DNA of 64,000 nt from Rotaria sordida (taxonomy: Eukaryota > Rotifera > Eurotatoria > Philodinida > Philodinidae), in assembly GCA_905250125.1 (NCBI GenBank), contig CAJNOL010000385.1, positions 1 to 64,000 of the forward strand. The letters are read 5' to 3'. The position numbers were made by a program, and so were the translations under genes. Positions within the stretch are counted from its first letter, which is position 1, and each line of letters begins with the position of its first letter. Positions 11,296-22,147 of the stretch are shown here, piece by piece. The notes under the pieces were generated by a model that did no database searches, was not told where the DNA came from, and worked only from the letters and a program-made list of their open reading frames with translations.

Positions 11296-13924
11296 CAGGG
11301 CTGCCAAATCCAACTTTAAAAAATCAGGAGTTTACCAGGGAATTTTTACTGAAAAATCAGGAGAAAAATCAGAAGATGTTTATTGAAATCAGAAAATGAA
11401 TTAGTGGTCTTCTCTCAAAGAAAACTGAAGTTTTCGTTCGTCTAATCACTCGTTATGTTCTTCTACTAAGTTACTGATGACAAAATTTCCTCTAAGTGAT
11501 ATATATTCTTAAAAAAACATAATTATGTGGAATTTATTTTACTACTCATATCACAGTGGTTTATCAAAATATACCGACAAAATAGAAAATGAAGTTTAAT
11601 TAGACATTAATATGTAACTAAACAAAATGGGCATACATGAACAATAATTTATTAACTATATCGTTCATGTCACTTTTGTAACATGACCATGAACGAAGGG
11701 GTCACGAGTCCTGAGTATGCTCGAGCCTACTCTAGGTTGGACAGCTAAAGGCTTAGGTAGACTCGTGGATGGAATAAATGAAGGCTTAGATAGCGTCTAT
11801 TGGTAGATGATGGAATCACACGGCTTGAGCAGACTAAAGCCTATCTTTGGTTCAGATTCCATAGACTATGGTACGCTCAAATAATTGTTTTCTACTACGT
11901 CAAATTGACAGGTTTGTGCAGTACGTAAAAAATTTGTACAGACGTCACGATTTTTTGTCGCTATCGGCAACAAATAGTAACATTTATTGAAACAGACCTA
12001 GAAACTGTTTTTGAGAAAACTTTTAGTTTTGTGTGGATAAATGTCAAATCTTGGGTCAGCCATAATTTAAAATGAGGTTCTTTCGTTAAAAGTGACGAAG
12101 TACTGCATAAAAAACCTGAATCATATCAGCTAGTAGCTGCCAAAGATTTTCATCATTTTTAGCGACTAAGTTTACATTACCCGATCATTAGTGTTATGAG
12201 AGCAACTTTTCTCGATTATTCTTTCTGTTCTCAGAAAAAATTTGCTGTTCTCGTCCGTATATTCTCTTTCTCGGAAAAAAATTGTTATCTTGTTCTTACA
12301 CTGTCTTTCTCGGGAAAAAATTGTTGTTCTTGTTCTTACACTGTCTTTCTCGGAAAAAAATTGTTATTCTTGTTCTTACACTCTCATTCCCAGAAAAAAA
12401 TTTATTTTCACTTCCGTAAGCGGAAGCGTAAACCAGTCCATAGATCGGTGGTGTGTAAGTGTGATTTTATTTTTTTTAATGTCGGTAGCGACTGAAAATA
12501 CTCAACTTTTTTAGTCTGTTGGCGAGGTGAGTGAATTTGCTGGACGATTTCTTTAAGATTTTCTTATTTCCGAGAAATTATCGGGTAGAAAAAGAGAAAA
12601 CAATGGTAGAGAACACACTGATAAAAAACCTAGACAGAAACATCGTTGTAGAGTGATCTCAGGCGTCGAAAAATCTTCAAAACTGTTAGTTTTTTGTCCC
12701 ACCGACAGCGGCGACTCAGCTCGGCGATTTACACTTCTAATTGTAAGACTTCAGGAATTCATATTCCTGTTTTATTTTTAGATTTTAAGATAACCGTGAC
12801 ACGACTTGAAATTAAAAATATAATTATGTTTGGAGCTACAGTAGGTTAGTTACGTAAAAATAAAACGCTGTTACATACATGTATTTGAATATGTAGGTAA
12901 ATACGAGAAAAAATGCGGGAACACCAATACTTAATGGAGTTCCCATTACCATACGGAATGGAGCAAGAAAACGACGAGTATAGAAAAATATTCCCGCAGA
13001 AAAAATATCTTTTCAACACAATAAAAACATTCATAATGTAATGTCGTTTTTGTGAACATTGCTGCTTGGACATTATTTTATTTTTTAGCACAGCAGATGG
13101 AAAACAATTCTTATGAGAGTTGAAAGTCAATGAAGATAATCATCGACATGTTTTCTTAAATGCACGTTTTTTGACTGATAAGTTACAAATGCTTTTCTTA
13201 TCTCTATCAGCGTCATACATTACAAAATGCGAGTTTGAAATGAGAAAGACTAACTTTGTTTCATCAAGATGACATCAAAAAAATTGGCTTAGTCCATATT
13301 TTTAATTTTCTGGTGCGAATCCTGTAAAAAATTGTTGAGCCTACCCTAGATCCAAAACATTTCGCCACCTATGAACATGGTCATATTTTTCTGAAGACTG
13401 AATTTGTTTCAATAGGTCTGAATTATTTAAAAGATGATTATAGAACTTTGTACAACTGAGACGATTATTCATTTAGTTCCTAATTATGCACCAATAAGAT
13501 TGCACTTCAAATCGTTTCTATTATCAGCCCACAAAAATTTCATGTGGCTGAAGGTCAATTCACAAATAGCATTCTAGGTTGATATAGAAAAAGCGAACTA
13601 AACTATTTTTTGTCCATGAGGTACATTTTAACCGTCAAGAAGATAAGCTCACAAATAAACGCATATTATCAGGCCTAACAAGCAGAAACGACGTGTTTTC
13701 TTATTGTCTGTTGCATCTATGAAATAGTGTCATAGTTCTCTTTTTCTTTGTCTTATTGATTCAAAATATCACTACAATTAAACGTGACAAAATCCTTTAA
13801 AAAACCAGGAGAAATCAGGAGAAAATCATAAAAATCAGCTCCTGGATTCAGGAGATTTTTTCATCAGGAGAAAAGTCTAAAAATCAGGAGTCTCCTGGCT
13901 AAATCAGGAGATTTGGCAGCCCTG
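11296..13924. mobile_element. hAT-type DNA transposon, non-autonomous or decayed
   Basis: The element begins CAGGGCTGCCAAATC and ends GATTTGGCAGCCCTG, a perfect 15-bp terminal inverted repeat. It is flanked on both sides by the same 8 bp, TCTACATT (11288-11295 and 13925-13932). An 8-bp duplication with CAGGG-type ends is diagnostic of hAT elements. Subterminal regions on both sides are packed with AATCAGGAGA-like motifs (left 11330-11400, right 13805-13915), plausibly transposase-binding repeats. No intact transposase is visible across 2.6 kb. The exact duplication suggests a fairly recent insertion. Confidence 0.9.
12222..12415 (+). repeat. Tandem repeat of about 40 bp inside the hAT element
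   Basis: Four to five imperfect copies of a unit reading TTTCTCGGAAAAAAATTG followed by TTATTCTTGTTCTTACACTG. The repeat keeps two forward frames open, which explains overlapping small open frames here; these are not taken as genes. Confidence 0.85.
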
Positions 13925-14616
13925 TCTACATTCTACAGAACATTATCATTCAGTCATCGTGTGTTGCATGACGCAGAGCAGCACCTCAAAAAGTTCGCCC
14001 AGGCAGGACACTTCTTTCAGGACAATATTTATATAAAAATTATCTACAATATAACCATGTTAATGAATTTTATCACATGTTTTTCAGCAGAAATGAAATG
14101 AACAATTAATAACAAAATATTTGATATCCACTATATGAACAAAACAATAATAAAACAAACACAACGATAGAGGGTTCAAAATGTCATCACAATAAGAAGA
14201 TAGACAATTAGAAAAGATAAGTTTTAGTTTTATTGCTTATTCTTAAATTTCTCATATTAATGAATAAGATGTTATCAAGTTGATTTGATGATAAACGTGT
14301 TCGTCTTTGAATAAATATTAATGCAGTTGACCTAAATAATCTTTACACCGAAGCACTAGTCGCTGATATAGAATGTACTCTGCTGGCCACTACTGATAAT
14401 AATAGACAATCACGACGAGTGTCAATATTAGACCAGAACTTCATTAAACCATGATCAATTAAGCAACTTGCGCATTGTGTGACATGCTCTGAATCGAAAA
14501 ATGATAAGACATAAACAATCTCAAATTAAGAATTTGTCATATCTGTTATTCTCATCAGATTTTATTTACAATGCTTCTTTTTTAAAGGACACTTCTCATG
14601 TCGTTCAAATCGGTGA

Positions 14617-14902
14617 AAAACCAGCAGTTAACCATGGTTGACTGTTCGCTCAACCAGGAGGCTAACCATTCTGTATATCGCGGTTAACCGGAAATTTTTT
14701 GGTTAACCACAGTTAACTACGGTCAATCGGCGGTTCATCACGGTTAACCGACGGTTCTTGGCTTTGAACGCAGAGATTGACCTAAACTAGGACTGTGACA
14801 GTTCCAGTTCATATGAACTGGTCGACCTGTTCCAGTTCTCATGAATTGAGCTGGTCAACCAGTTCAGTTCTCGCGAACTGGAGTGGTCGACCAATTCGTC
14901 CA
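14617..14902. repeat. Dispersed GGTTAACC-rich repeat plus CAGTTC/GAACTG tandem array
   Basis: 14617-14760 carries many copies of GGTTAACC/CGGTTAAC-type motifs alternating with CGGTCAATCGG. The same kind of sequence recurs at 38771-38910. Directly after it, 14798-14902 has about three copies of a 33-bp unit built around CAGTTC-TGAACTGG-TCGACC palindromes. There is no coding content. The rest of 13933-15400 shows nothing I recognise. Confidence 0.65.
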
Positions 14903-15402
14903 AAAAGAACTGATGCTAAATGATTAAAAAAAGACTTTTTAAATCACATTTTCACCAGTTCTTTTTTTGAATAAAGGGGGCGAATGTGGAACTACGTAAA
15001 CATTTATGCTTTCGGAGAATTGCGCACAAAAAATATTTAAGAGTGTAAACAGAACTTTTTCATTCGTTTTCTCTTATGAAATAATACATCCATACTGACT
15101 GCCTACTCGTGTCGTGAATCAAATTGAAATAAATTTTAAGACAACATTAACGCAGCCATCGACATTAAATTGCTTCTTTCGTTTGAAAAAAAAAAAAAAT
15201 TCCTCACATGTGAGCGATGTAGACTAAAAAAAGTAATCGTTCTTCTGCGCCCCAATACAGTCAATCACTTCCAATTCTTCATGTAAAGAATAACATTTTT
15301 TGTAGCAATTGCTCATGTTTTTCTTGTAACTTTGATTTCGTTTATGCGATTAAACTTTCACTTGGACAGACCATTATTCACATGTACGTATAACTGAAAC
15401 TA

Positions 15403-16820
15403 ATGTCCATTTCAGAGTTAAATGGACGTGGGCATTTTTCGAATAACTTTAAAACAAAAAGAGAGAAATGACTCGGGCTTTCGGCACTACCTAGAGTCGA
15501 CATTACTATATCTTTTTATAAAGTCCACGAAAAAATTCAGTTGCTTTTCTTATGGGATACAGCATTGGTTTTAAAGATGAACTTAATCCCATTTGAGAAC
15601 AATATACTTTCTAAACTATAATATAACGAGTAGATAGCCTAACTTCGCCCCTATCAATCAGCAAAAGCCCGAGATCGATAGCTATTTCTCTTCAAAAGGT
15701 ATAAAGATTTCACTGAATGCTACTCATCAAAATTTTTCGAAATTTAACAATGGAACTGTTTGTATTGTCAGTTGATTTGCTTAACTATATTTGGACCAAA
15801 TTAAAGGCCTCACTGCCAAATTAACAAATTTAAAACATGGCGTGCTGATGGCGTGCCTGGACAGAGATTCTTGAATTTCAAGGTATATGAAATTTAAGTA
15901 TAAAAATGAAACGAGAAAGGTTTACTTCATTTTTGTAAGGACAAAACATAGTGTTGTTCGGGCCGATTAACCCTTTGGGGACGGGGTATTTTTGAAAAGA
16001 TAGTTTTCTTATAAGAACGAAAATAGATGTTTATTCAATCAAAACTCATTATCAAAAATGTTTTAGGGTACGCTAAGCGTTGAAGCAATCAATTGTTCCT
16101 AACTCAACAAAGGAAAATGATTCTATAGACTACTTTCACTCAGTTCTGATTGATTTGGTATATATACCATACCAAAATTTTGAGATATACTCGAAGTGGT
16201 ATATATACCACGACCGTCTCCAAAGGATTAAAGAGTTTAGAAGGGGCCTCTTTCATATGACCCGAACAACATCATGTTTTGCCCTTACAATAGTGGAGTA
16301 AAATTTTACTGTTTCATTTTTATACCTAAATTTCATATACCTTGAAATTCAAGAATTTCTGTCCAGGCACTCCATCAGCACGTCATGTTTTAAATTTGTT
16401 AATTTGGCAGTAAGGCCTTTAATTTGGTCCAAATATAGTTAAGCAAATCAACTGACAATACAAACAGTTCCATTGTTAGATTTCGAAAAATTTTGATGAG
16501 TAGCATTCAATAAAATCTTTATATCTTTTGAAGAGAAATAGCTATCGATCTCGGGCTTCTGCTGATTGATAGGGACGAAGCTAGACTATCTACTCATTAT
16601 ATTATAGTTTAGAAAGCATATTATTCTCAAAGGGGATTAAGTTCATCTTTAAAACCAATGCTGTATCCCATAAGAAAAGCAACTGAATTTTTTCATGGAC
16701 TTTATAAAAAGATATAGTAATGTCGACTCTAGATAGTGCTGAAAGCCCGAGTCATTTCTCTCTTTTTGTTTTAAAGTTATTCGAAAAATGCCCACGTCCA
16801 TTTAACTCTGAAATGGACAT
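15403..16820. mobile_element. Large fold-back element with arms of about 560 bp
   Basis: The ends read ATGTCCATTTCAGAGTTAAA and its inverse, each bordered by TA (15401-15402 and 16821-16822). The left arm 15403-15963 and right arm 16258-16820 are near-identical inverted copies along their length, for example GAAATGACTCGGGCTTTC and TTGTCAGTTGATTTGCTTAA. No transposase frame is found. The original loop appears to have been only about 30 bp (16228-16258) before a second element inserted. The TA borders suggest a Tc1/mariner-related foldback or MITE. Confidence 0.85.
15971..16227. mobile_element. piggyBac-like MITE nested in the fold-back element
   Basis: This 257-bp insert is bounded by TTAA on both sides (15967-15970 and 16228-16231). 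Its ends are CCCTTTGGGGACGG and, inverted, TCCTTTGGAGACGG (2 mismatches in 14). TTAA duplication with CCYT-type ends is the piggyBac hallmark. Internally it has a palindromic GGTATATATACCA motif in two copies (near 16157 and 16199). The ORF running through it from 16080 is taken as spurious. Confidence 0.8.
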
Positions 16821-16822
16821 TA

Positions 16823-17380
16823 GGAAGATTGTTAATTGCTCGAAAAGAAAAAATCGACTAGAATAATCCCGAATGCTAAAATATCGATAACAAATTTAAA
16901 AAATTAAAAATCTCGAAAAAAAACTCGAATGAGCATAAGTTCAAAATACAGAAGTTCAAAGTACTGAATCTCACAAAGTAAAATATCGAATATCGAAAAT
17001 CTCGAAAGTCTGTCAAATAATTAACAACACGAAATTACTGCTGAAAGTCATCTTCTTCCATTGGAACGGTGCGAACGAACTTTATTCACTAAAGAGCCAT
17101 TGTTTTGCATCTTTTCTGTTTTATTATTTGCCTTCGTATTCAGCTTTCTGTGAAGATGAGATGTATGGATGTAAGTTTGACTAGGAATGAGAGCGAGTTT
17201 GAGTGTGAGTCATTAGTTCATCCATACTCGACATCCACGACATCGCTTGTACTATACTTTCCAATATATTTTTGACAGACTATTACCAACATGTCATTGG
17301 CAGTTACACTGAAATGGTTTTATTTTCGTTTATCATATATTAATTTTTTTTATTTCGATGCTCTGATTTTAAGATAGAAA
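16823..17380. other. Spacer before the DKNYY gene
   Basis: AT-rich sequence with repeated TCGAAAATC-like motifs (16840-17000) and, at 17186-17235, a weak GTGAG/CATCC hairpin of the dispersed type. It may contain a 5' exon of the downstream DKNYY gene, since a GTAAGT site lies near 17170 and a polypyrimidine acceptor near 17365, but no coding segment can be assigned. Confidence 0.4.
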
Positions 17381-17828
17381 ATGGACCATCAACTAATGAT
17401 GCTCCTTATACCCAAGGATATGCCAGCTTATCAAAAACGAAACAATCACGTTTTCTTCGGCAAGGACTTTGTTCAACAAACTAGTTCAATAGACTTCAAA
17501 GATCTAGGCAACGGTTATGGTTTGTCGTCTAGTTTGGTCCTTAAAATCTTTCATAATTTCAATTCCATTCTTTTTAGGTAAAAACCACAGTGATATCTAC
17601 TTTATGGACAAGATAGTGAAGAACTGTCAATCATATTGTTTCGAAGTACTTCGTGACGGCTATGCCAAAGATCTCAAGCATGTCTTCTTCCTGGGCAAGC
17701 TAGTAGAGAATGCTCAACCGTATCTCTTCGAGGTACTCCGTGACGGCTACGCCAAAGATTATAGCCATGTCTACCAATATGGAAAGATCCTTAAAGGCGT
17801 TTCATCTCTCACTTTTCAACTACCCTAG
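17381..17828 (+). CDS. DKNYY-repeat family protein
   Basis: Exons 17381-17519 and 17578-17828 flank a 58-bp intron (TATG|GTTTGT donor, TTCTTTTTAG acceptor) and join in phase 1 to 129 residues. The product is four tandem repeats of about 29 residues: a YQKRNNHVFFGK unit, a YGKNHSDIYFMDK unit, then two with the motif FEVLRDGYAKD followed by HVFFLGK or HVYQYGK. This 'DGYAKDxxHVYYxGKxVxxAxxxTF' periodicity is the DKNYY family, best known from bacteria; its function is unknown and I assign none. No signal peptide is seen, and the start may be incomplete because an acceptor-like TTTTAAG lies about 10 bp before the ATG. An AATAAA follows near 18075. Confidence 0.75.
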
Positions 17829-18130
17829 AATACAATCGACAAATCAATACTATGACTCATTTCCTGGTCGAGATGCCCATAAACAAAATAACTATGATCC
17901 AAAATTCCTATGTGTAATGTTAAGGATATAACCAGTTTTTCAGTTCATTTATTTCTATTTAATCACTCTGATACTTATTTTGTTACTTTTAATATTAAGC
18001 ATGAAACGATTAATTGTGGTCCTCCACACTGCAGCCAGTTTTACTTCGATTCATTCTCTATCTATATTTATGTCAATAAAATTTCATCTCTCTAAATATG
18101 CCCTAAGAGCCATTCAATGTTAGCTCTGGT

Positions 18131-18440
18131 TTTCACTTGCGGGTGTAGATGTGGAATGTAGGTATGGGTGTGTTTGGTTCATTGTGAGCGACGAAAATGT
18201 TACCATAGGCACCTAAAGTTGCAGTTTCACACTCACATGCATACCTGAACCAGTCCACACCTAGCCGCGGGCACCCACGCCCGTCCATAGCTACGACCAT
18301 CCACGAATGCTCGCCCAGATCCATCTCGATCATACCAACACCACGCCGACAACCACACTCACATCCAACCATGCCGTGCAATCCAGAATCACCCACGCCC
18401 ATCCCCACTGTATTTGAGATTGCGCGGTATGGATCTGAAG
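18131..18440. repeat. GC-rich GTGGG/CCCAC repeat block
   Basis: A G-rich arm (GGGTGTAGATGTGG and GGTATGGGTGTG at 18139-18175) is followed by a long C-rich region with CCACACC, CACCCACGCCC and ACACTCACATCC motifs. Its base composition is far from its surroundings. It is the largest member of a dispersed hairpin family. The minus-strand frame through it (Gly/Cys/Glu-rich) is judged a by-product. Confidence 0.6.
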
Positions 18441-19534
18441 ATATAAAGTTTTCTTCATGCTCACCCATACTCACATTCTCTTGTTGTTGGAACTGAAGCC
18501 GAAAGTTTTTTTTGATATTGAATATTACTAAACATTGCCAGCCTTTATTAGTATATTTAAGATAGTACAATGTTGAAGAACTTCAGTTAGACCTACAGCA
18601 GTTAGAGTGAAATCTGGATTATTAGTACTTCGATGAACTCCAAGTAAGAACTTGATTTGAATATGAATATGTCACATTCAGTAAATCGGCATTCGATATA
18701 AAATAACTGTAAATTTGACTGTATACAAATCTTCAATATCCACTCATTGTTGATTTTTCATAGATTTTGTTTTTTCGAATGTAGAAGCCGGAAGAGTTAT
18801 AATCGTATTAACCATTTATGGCACTGAGCAGTTGACTATGCAGGAGAGATGAATTTCTGAGATATCTAATAGAATTGTGAGATAAGTCAACACTTGAACG
18901 ATAGAATTTTTCAGTTCAATATCAGTCCGATGTTGAGTATTGATATTAGTTGATGAACAGCAATGATTGTATTTGTAAGAATTACATGTGTAGTTAGAAT
19001 ACTATTCTAGCCAAAAATAGCTGAGACACTTGCAAGAAAGTAACATACGAACCTTTTCAACTTCGGCCTTTTTGGAGTAATTAAATGTTGATGAAATTTA
19101 CTTTTTATAAAATAGAGTCAAATTATTAAAAAATTTAATTTTGTCACCATATTCTACGTGCATGAAATTAGAAACATAATCTTTTTGTTTGATTTTATTT
19201 TACAAAGTTGAAAGAAAAGATTGTTAGAAATCAAAAATATATCAGCTGTTATTAGCACTATTCTATATCGAATATTCATCTTTATCGAAAGAAAACCAAA
19301 GGAAAAACAAATCTATGCTACCATTCAAGACATCATGAATTCATTCAAGACTATTCAGATTCATTTCACACATATTCCTGTTCGATTTCATTGATCGAAT
19401 AGTTTGTATATAATCGTCAACATTTTTTCTATAGAGTTTATTACAGTATATATATTTAAGACAAATGAAATGGTTAAGTTAAAAACTGGTTCAATAACAA
19501 ATGAAAAAGAAATAAATTACAGTTTAAAAAATAG
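18441..19534. other. Intergenic, no gene recognised
   Basis: AT-rich DNA beyond the 3' end of the receptor gene (which is on the minus strand). A TTTATT, AATAAA on the minus strand, occurs near 19437, about 100 bp below the receptor stop, and is a plausible poly(A) signal. Nothing else stands out. Confidence 0.5.
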
Positions 19535-22147
19535 TTAAACGTTGAGAAAAGTAAGTACGGTAAAAAGAAGCATGACTATAGCAAAAACCACTAGACAAAA
19601 ACGATCGATCACCATTGCTACAAATTGCCACTCTTGAGATTCATTATCATCTTTCTCTTTTTGTCGAGAATAATTAATAAGAATAGCAAGTTGAGAAATA
19701 ATAGCACGTAGCTCAGAACGAATCATTTCCATATCACACGTATACAATTCATTAGATGTATTCTGATGATAACGAGAATCATGAATTTTCATTGCTGAAG
19801 ATACAGAGAATTCTAAAGGTTCTTTGTCAACATTTATAACATTGGTTGATGACAACTCGAATTTATTGTTCGACAATGGTTCAGAAGGAATCTTAGAATG
19901 ATAATTATCAATTGGCCCATTTATATTATTCGATTCTTGTTTTGGAGAAACCCATCGAGGACGAATCGCATGCCAACTTAAATCATGATGAGGACGTTTC
20001 ATACGTAACAGCCACGCTAAATAATTACAAATATACTTACGAACCTAAAATGATTTCTAAAATTATGTGATTTATTCATTTTGAAATATGATTTACCCAT
20101 GATCGCATTGTATAATTTCTAGAGTTTCGAAAATGAAGTGATAATATTATTACAGATGCAACAACTGTAACTGCTGACATGACCATAACACACGTAAAAT
20201 AAACTGTAATAATCGGTATAGCAGTTGAACTTGGTGGGAGAATTTCCGCTAGAAGTAAACTGAACATAACAACACTTAGAAGAGTTGTAATCTCTGAAGA
20301 TTTAGAATGTATAAGAACAAATTGTTTATCATTAAGTTTTAACTCACGCAAGGTTAATTTTTCGCCACTATCCGGTGATAATAAAAATCCAAGTATTGTC
20401 ATACAACTAATAAGAAAACAAGGTACTATGATATGAAAAGACAATAATATTAATACAAAGATTAGAAAAAAACATGTTCTAAATTATATTTTATTACCAA
20501 TGATATTTATAACGTAATAAAGAGAACGTCGACGCATTCGGATAGTGTATAGTACGTATGGGTACACAGTTGGACAACAGTCGTATTTGGTACTATTGTT
20601 CGTTGCAGAGAAATCTAAAACAGAATGAATAAAATAAAATGCAAGTAAATTATATCAACTACCTTCTAGATCCCATTGAGCACTTTTGACATATGCATCC
20701 AATTGACCTTGGCTACTTTCTGCCGTTAGATTGATTCCTACGTAAGGGAGAATAAAAATGCATATAACATGCAGAAATATTTGGCATTTCATTCTAGGAA
20801 AAAAATTATCCAACCACATACCAGTATCATCATGTGTCCAAGATCCAAATTTCAGTGTACAATATTGCGTATCCAAAAAAAAGAAAACAAACATTCAAGA
20901 TAGCAGTACGATATGACTGACATATTTTTTTGATACTTACAAATGGAAATGAGGCAATATTAAATGGACAAGTTGATTTGAATAATACTGGTGGAACATA
21001 TAGTATATTACCATTATGTTGCACAACAGCATTGACTTTCACTGTCGTATCAAACTTTTCATCGGCACTTAAACAGAAAACAAAAATAAATATTGTTTTT
21101 CAAGATATCTATTCTTTAGAAAAATAATAACGTGTTGTATAGAAAAATGTCTGGTGTCCAAATTTGTGTACTTGGTATTCGTAGTGTTTGAATATTAGCA
21201 AACTCTTCTGGTTTCCATCTTAAATTATAATCGTTCCACATCTATACAGATATATATGAACAATAAGTGCAGATATTACAGCTAGACATGCAACGATCAC
21301 GATAACCGGTCCTTACCGGGATTAGTCCTATTAGTAACCGATATGAAGTTAATAATAGTTTATACTGGCACATGGCGGCTTAGGATGTAGTCGATTTTTC
21401 AAAAACTTTGAGCTGGATGTTTTTGGTTAGGAAAAGGCTGTTTTTTACGAAAAAAGAATGTTTCTTTTTTATCAAGTTGAGTCACAGGCAATTGGAGTGA
21501 AGAAATCCTAATCTGTTATTGATTTCACGAAATTAAGTATTTCATTTTTTGTAGACATTGTGTTTATCAAAAAAGCATTTTTAGTAAAAAAAATTTTTTG
21601 CTAATCCCATTCAAAAAACTCATTTGTTTACAAAAGTTTTATAAAAAAAACTGCTACTTTCAAAAAAGATCTTTCTCTTGATGGAAAAAATCAAATTTAG
21701 AATTTCGAAAAACCGAGTACACCCTAAACCACCGATATAAACTGGTATTAACCAAACTATCATCGTTGCATCCCTAATTATAGCTAAGTATACATACGAT
21801 TGTCATCCAGCCACTCATAACAATAGCTTCATTCTTTCCATCCTATTTATATTTTTAAGATTGAAGAAAACATGTATTTAATTTTACTTACAAAATTAAT
21901 GATTTGTTGTAAAGATAAATTTATAGTAACAGGTAATGTATGAGAAGCATTTTGAACAGGTCGTGCCATTGGTGTATATCGGTTTTCAGCCAATAGATGG
22001 CTTAATAAACGAAGTTGATCAGGACTTCCAACTAATATTTATTATGTTTTCGTTTCCAAAGAAATTTATTAACTCACTTATGAAATTGAAACAGTAACAT
22101 ATGATTAGCAGAAATAATTTTAATTGTTGTTGAAATATATGAAACAT
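19535..22147 (-). CDS. Nicotinic acetylcholine receptor alpha-type subunit (Cys-loop channel), complete
   Basis: Eleven exons on the minus strand: 22078-22147, 21892-22031, 21798-21842, 21132-21241, 20941-21067, 20822-20873, 20663-20737, 20498-20614, 20348-20425, 20097-20293 and 19535-20044. They are phase-consistent and give 506 residues. Order: signal peptide ([12 protein letters not shown]); ligand domain with [13 protein letters not shown] and [16 protein letters not shown]; Cys-loop Cys155-Cys169 around FPFDTQYC and [11 protein letters not shown]. Adjacent cysteines in loop C (KYDCC, residues 219-220) define an alpha-type, agonist-binding subunit. TM1 follows with [10 protein letters not shown], then SGEKLTL entering TM2, [13 protein letters not shown]3, a cytoplasmic loop after [11 protein letters not shown], and TM4 after VAMVIDRF. 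It should be a plasma-membrane cation channel gated by acetylcholine. The acceptor before exon 6 is non-canonical. Confidence 0.95.
21283..21776. mobile_element. hAT-like MITE in a receptor intron
   Basis: Ends TAGACATGCAACGAT and, inverted, TAGGGATGCAACGAT (2 mismatches). They are flanked by ATTACAGC (21275-21282) and ATTATAGC (21777-21784), an 8-bp duplication with one mismatch. Subterminal sequences are also loosely inverted (GGCGGCTTAGGATGTAGTCG against GGTGGTTTAGGGTGTACTCG). It makes up most of the 556-bp intron between exons 3 and 4, which is otherwise expected to be about 50 bp. There is no coding content. Confidence 0.8.

Noticed and set aside
12196..12514. Two overlapping plus-strand frames with repeated SFSEKN-like units
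   Set aside because: They are translations of a 40-bp tandem repeat inside a hAT element; two frames are open at once, as expected for a repeat without stops.
18133..18570. 145-codon minus-strand frame rich in Gly, Cys and Glu
   Set aside because: It runs along the GTGGG/CCCAC repeat block; the composition follows the repeat and there are no domain features.
20294..20347. An 18-residue insertion after GEKLTL in the nicotinic receptor TM2 entry
   Set aside because: The 54 bp has GTGAGT and TTCAG ends. Its removal restores the conserved TM1-TM2 link, so it is an in-frame intron, not an insertion.
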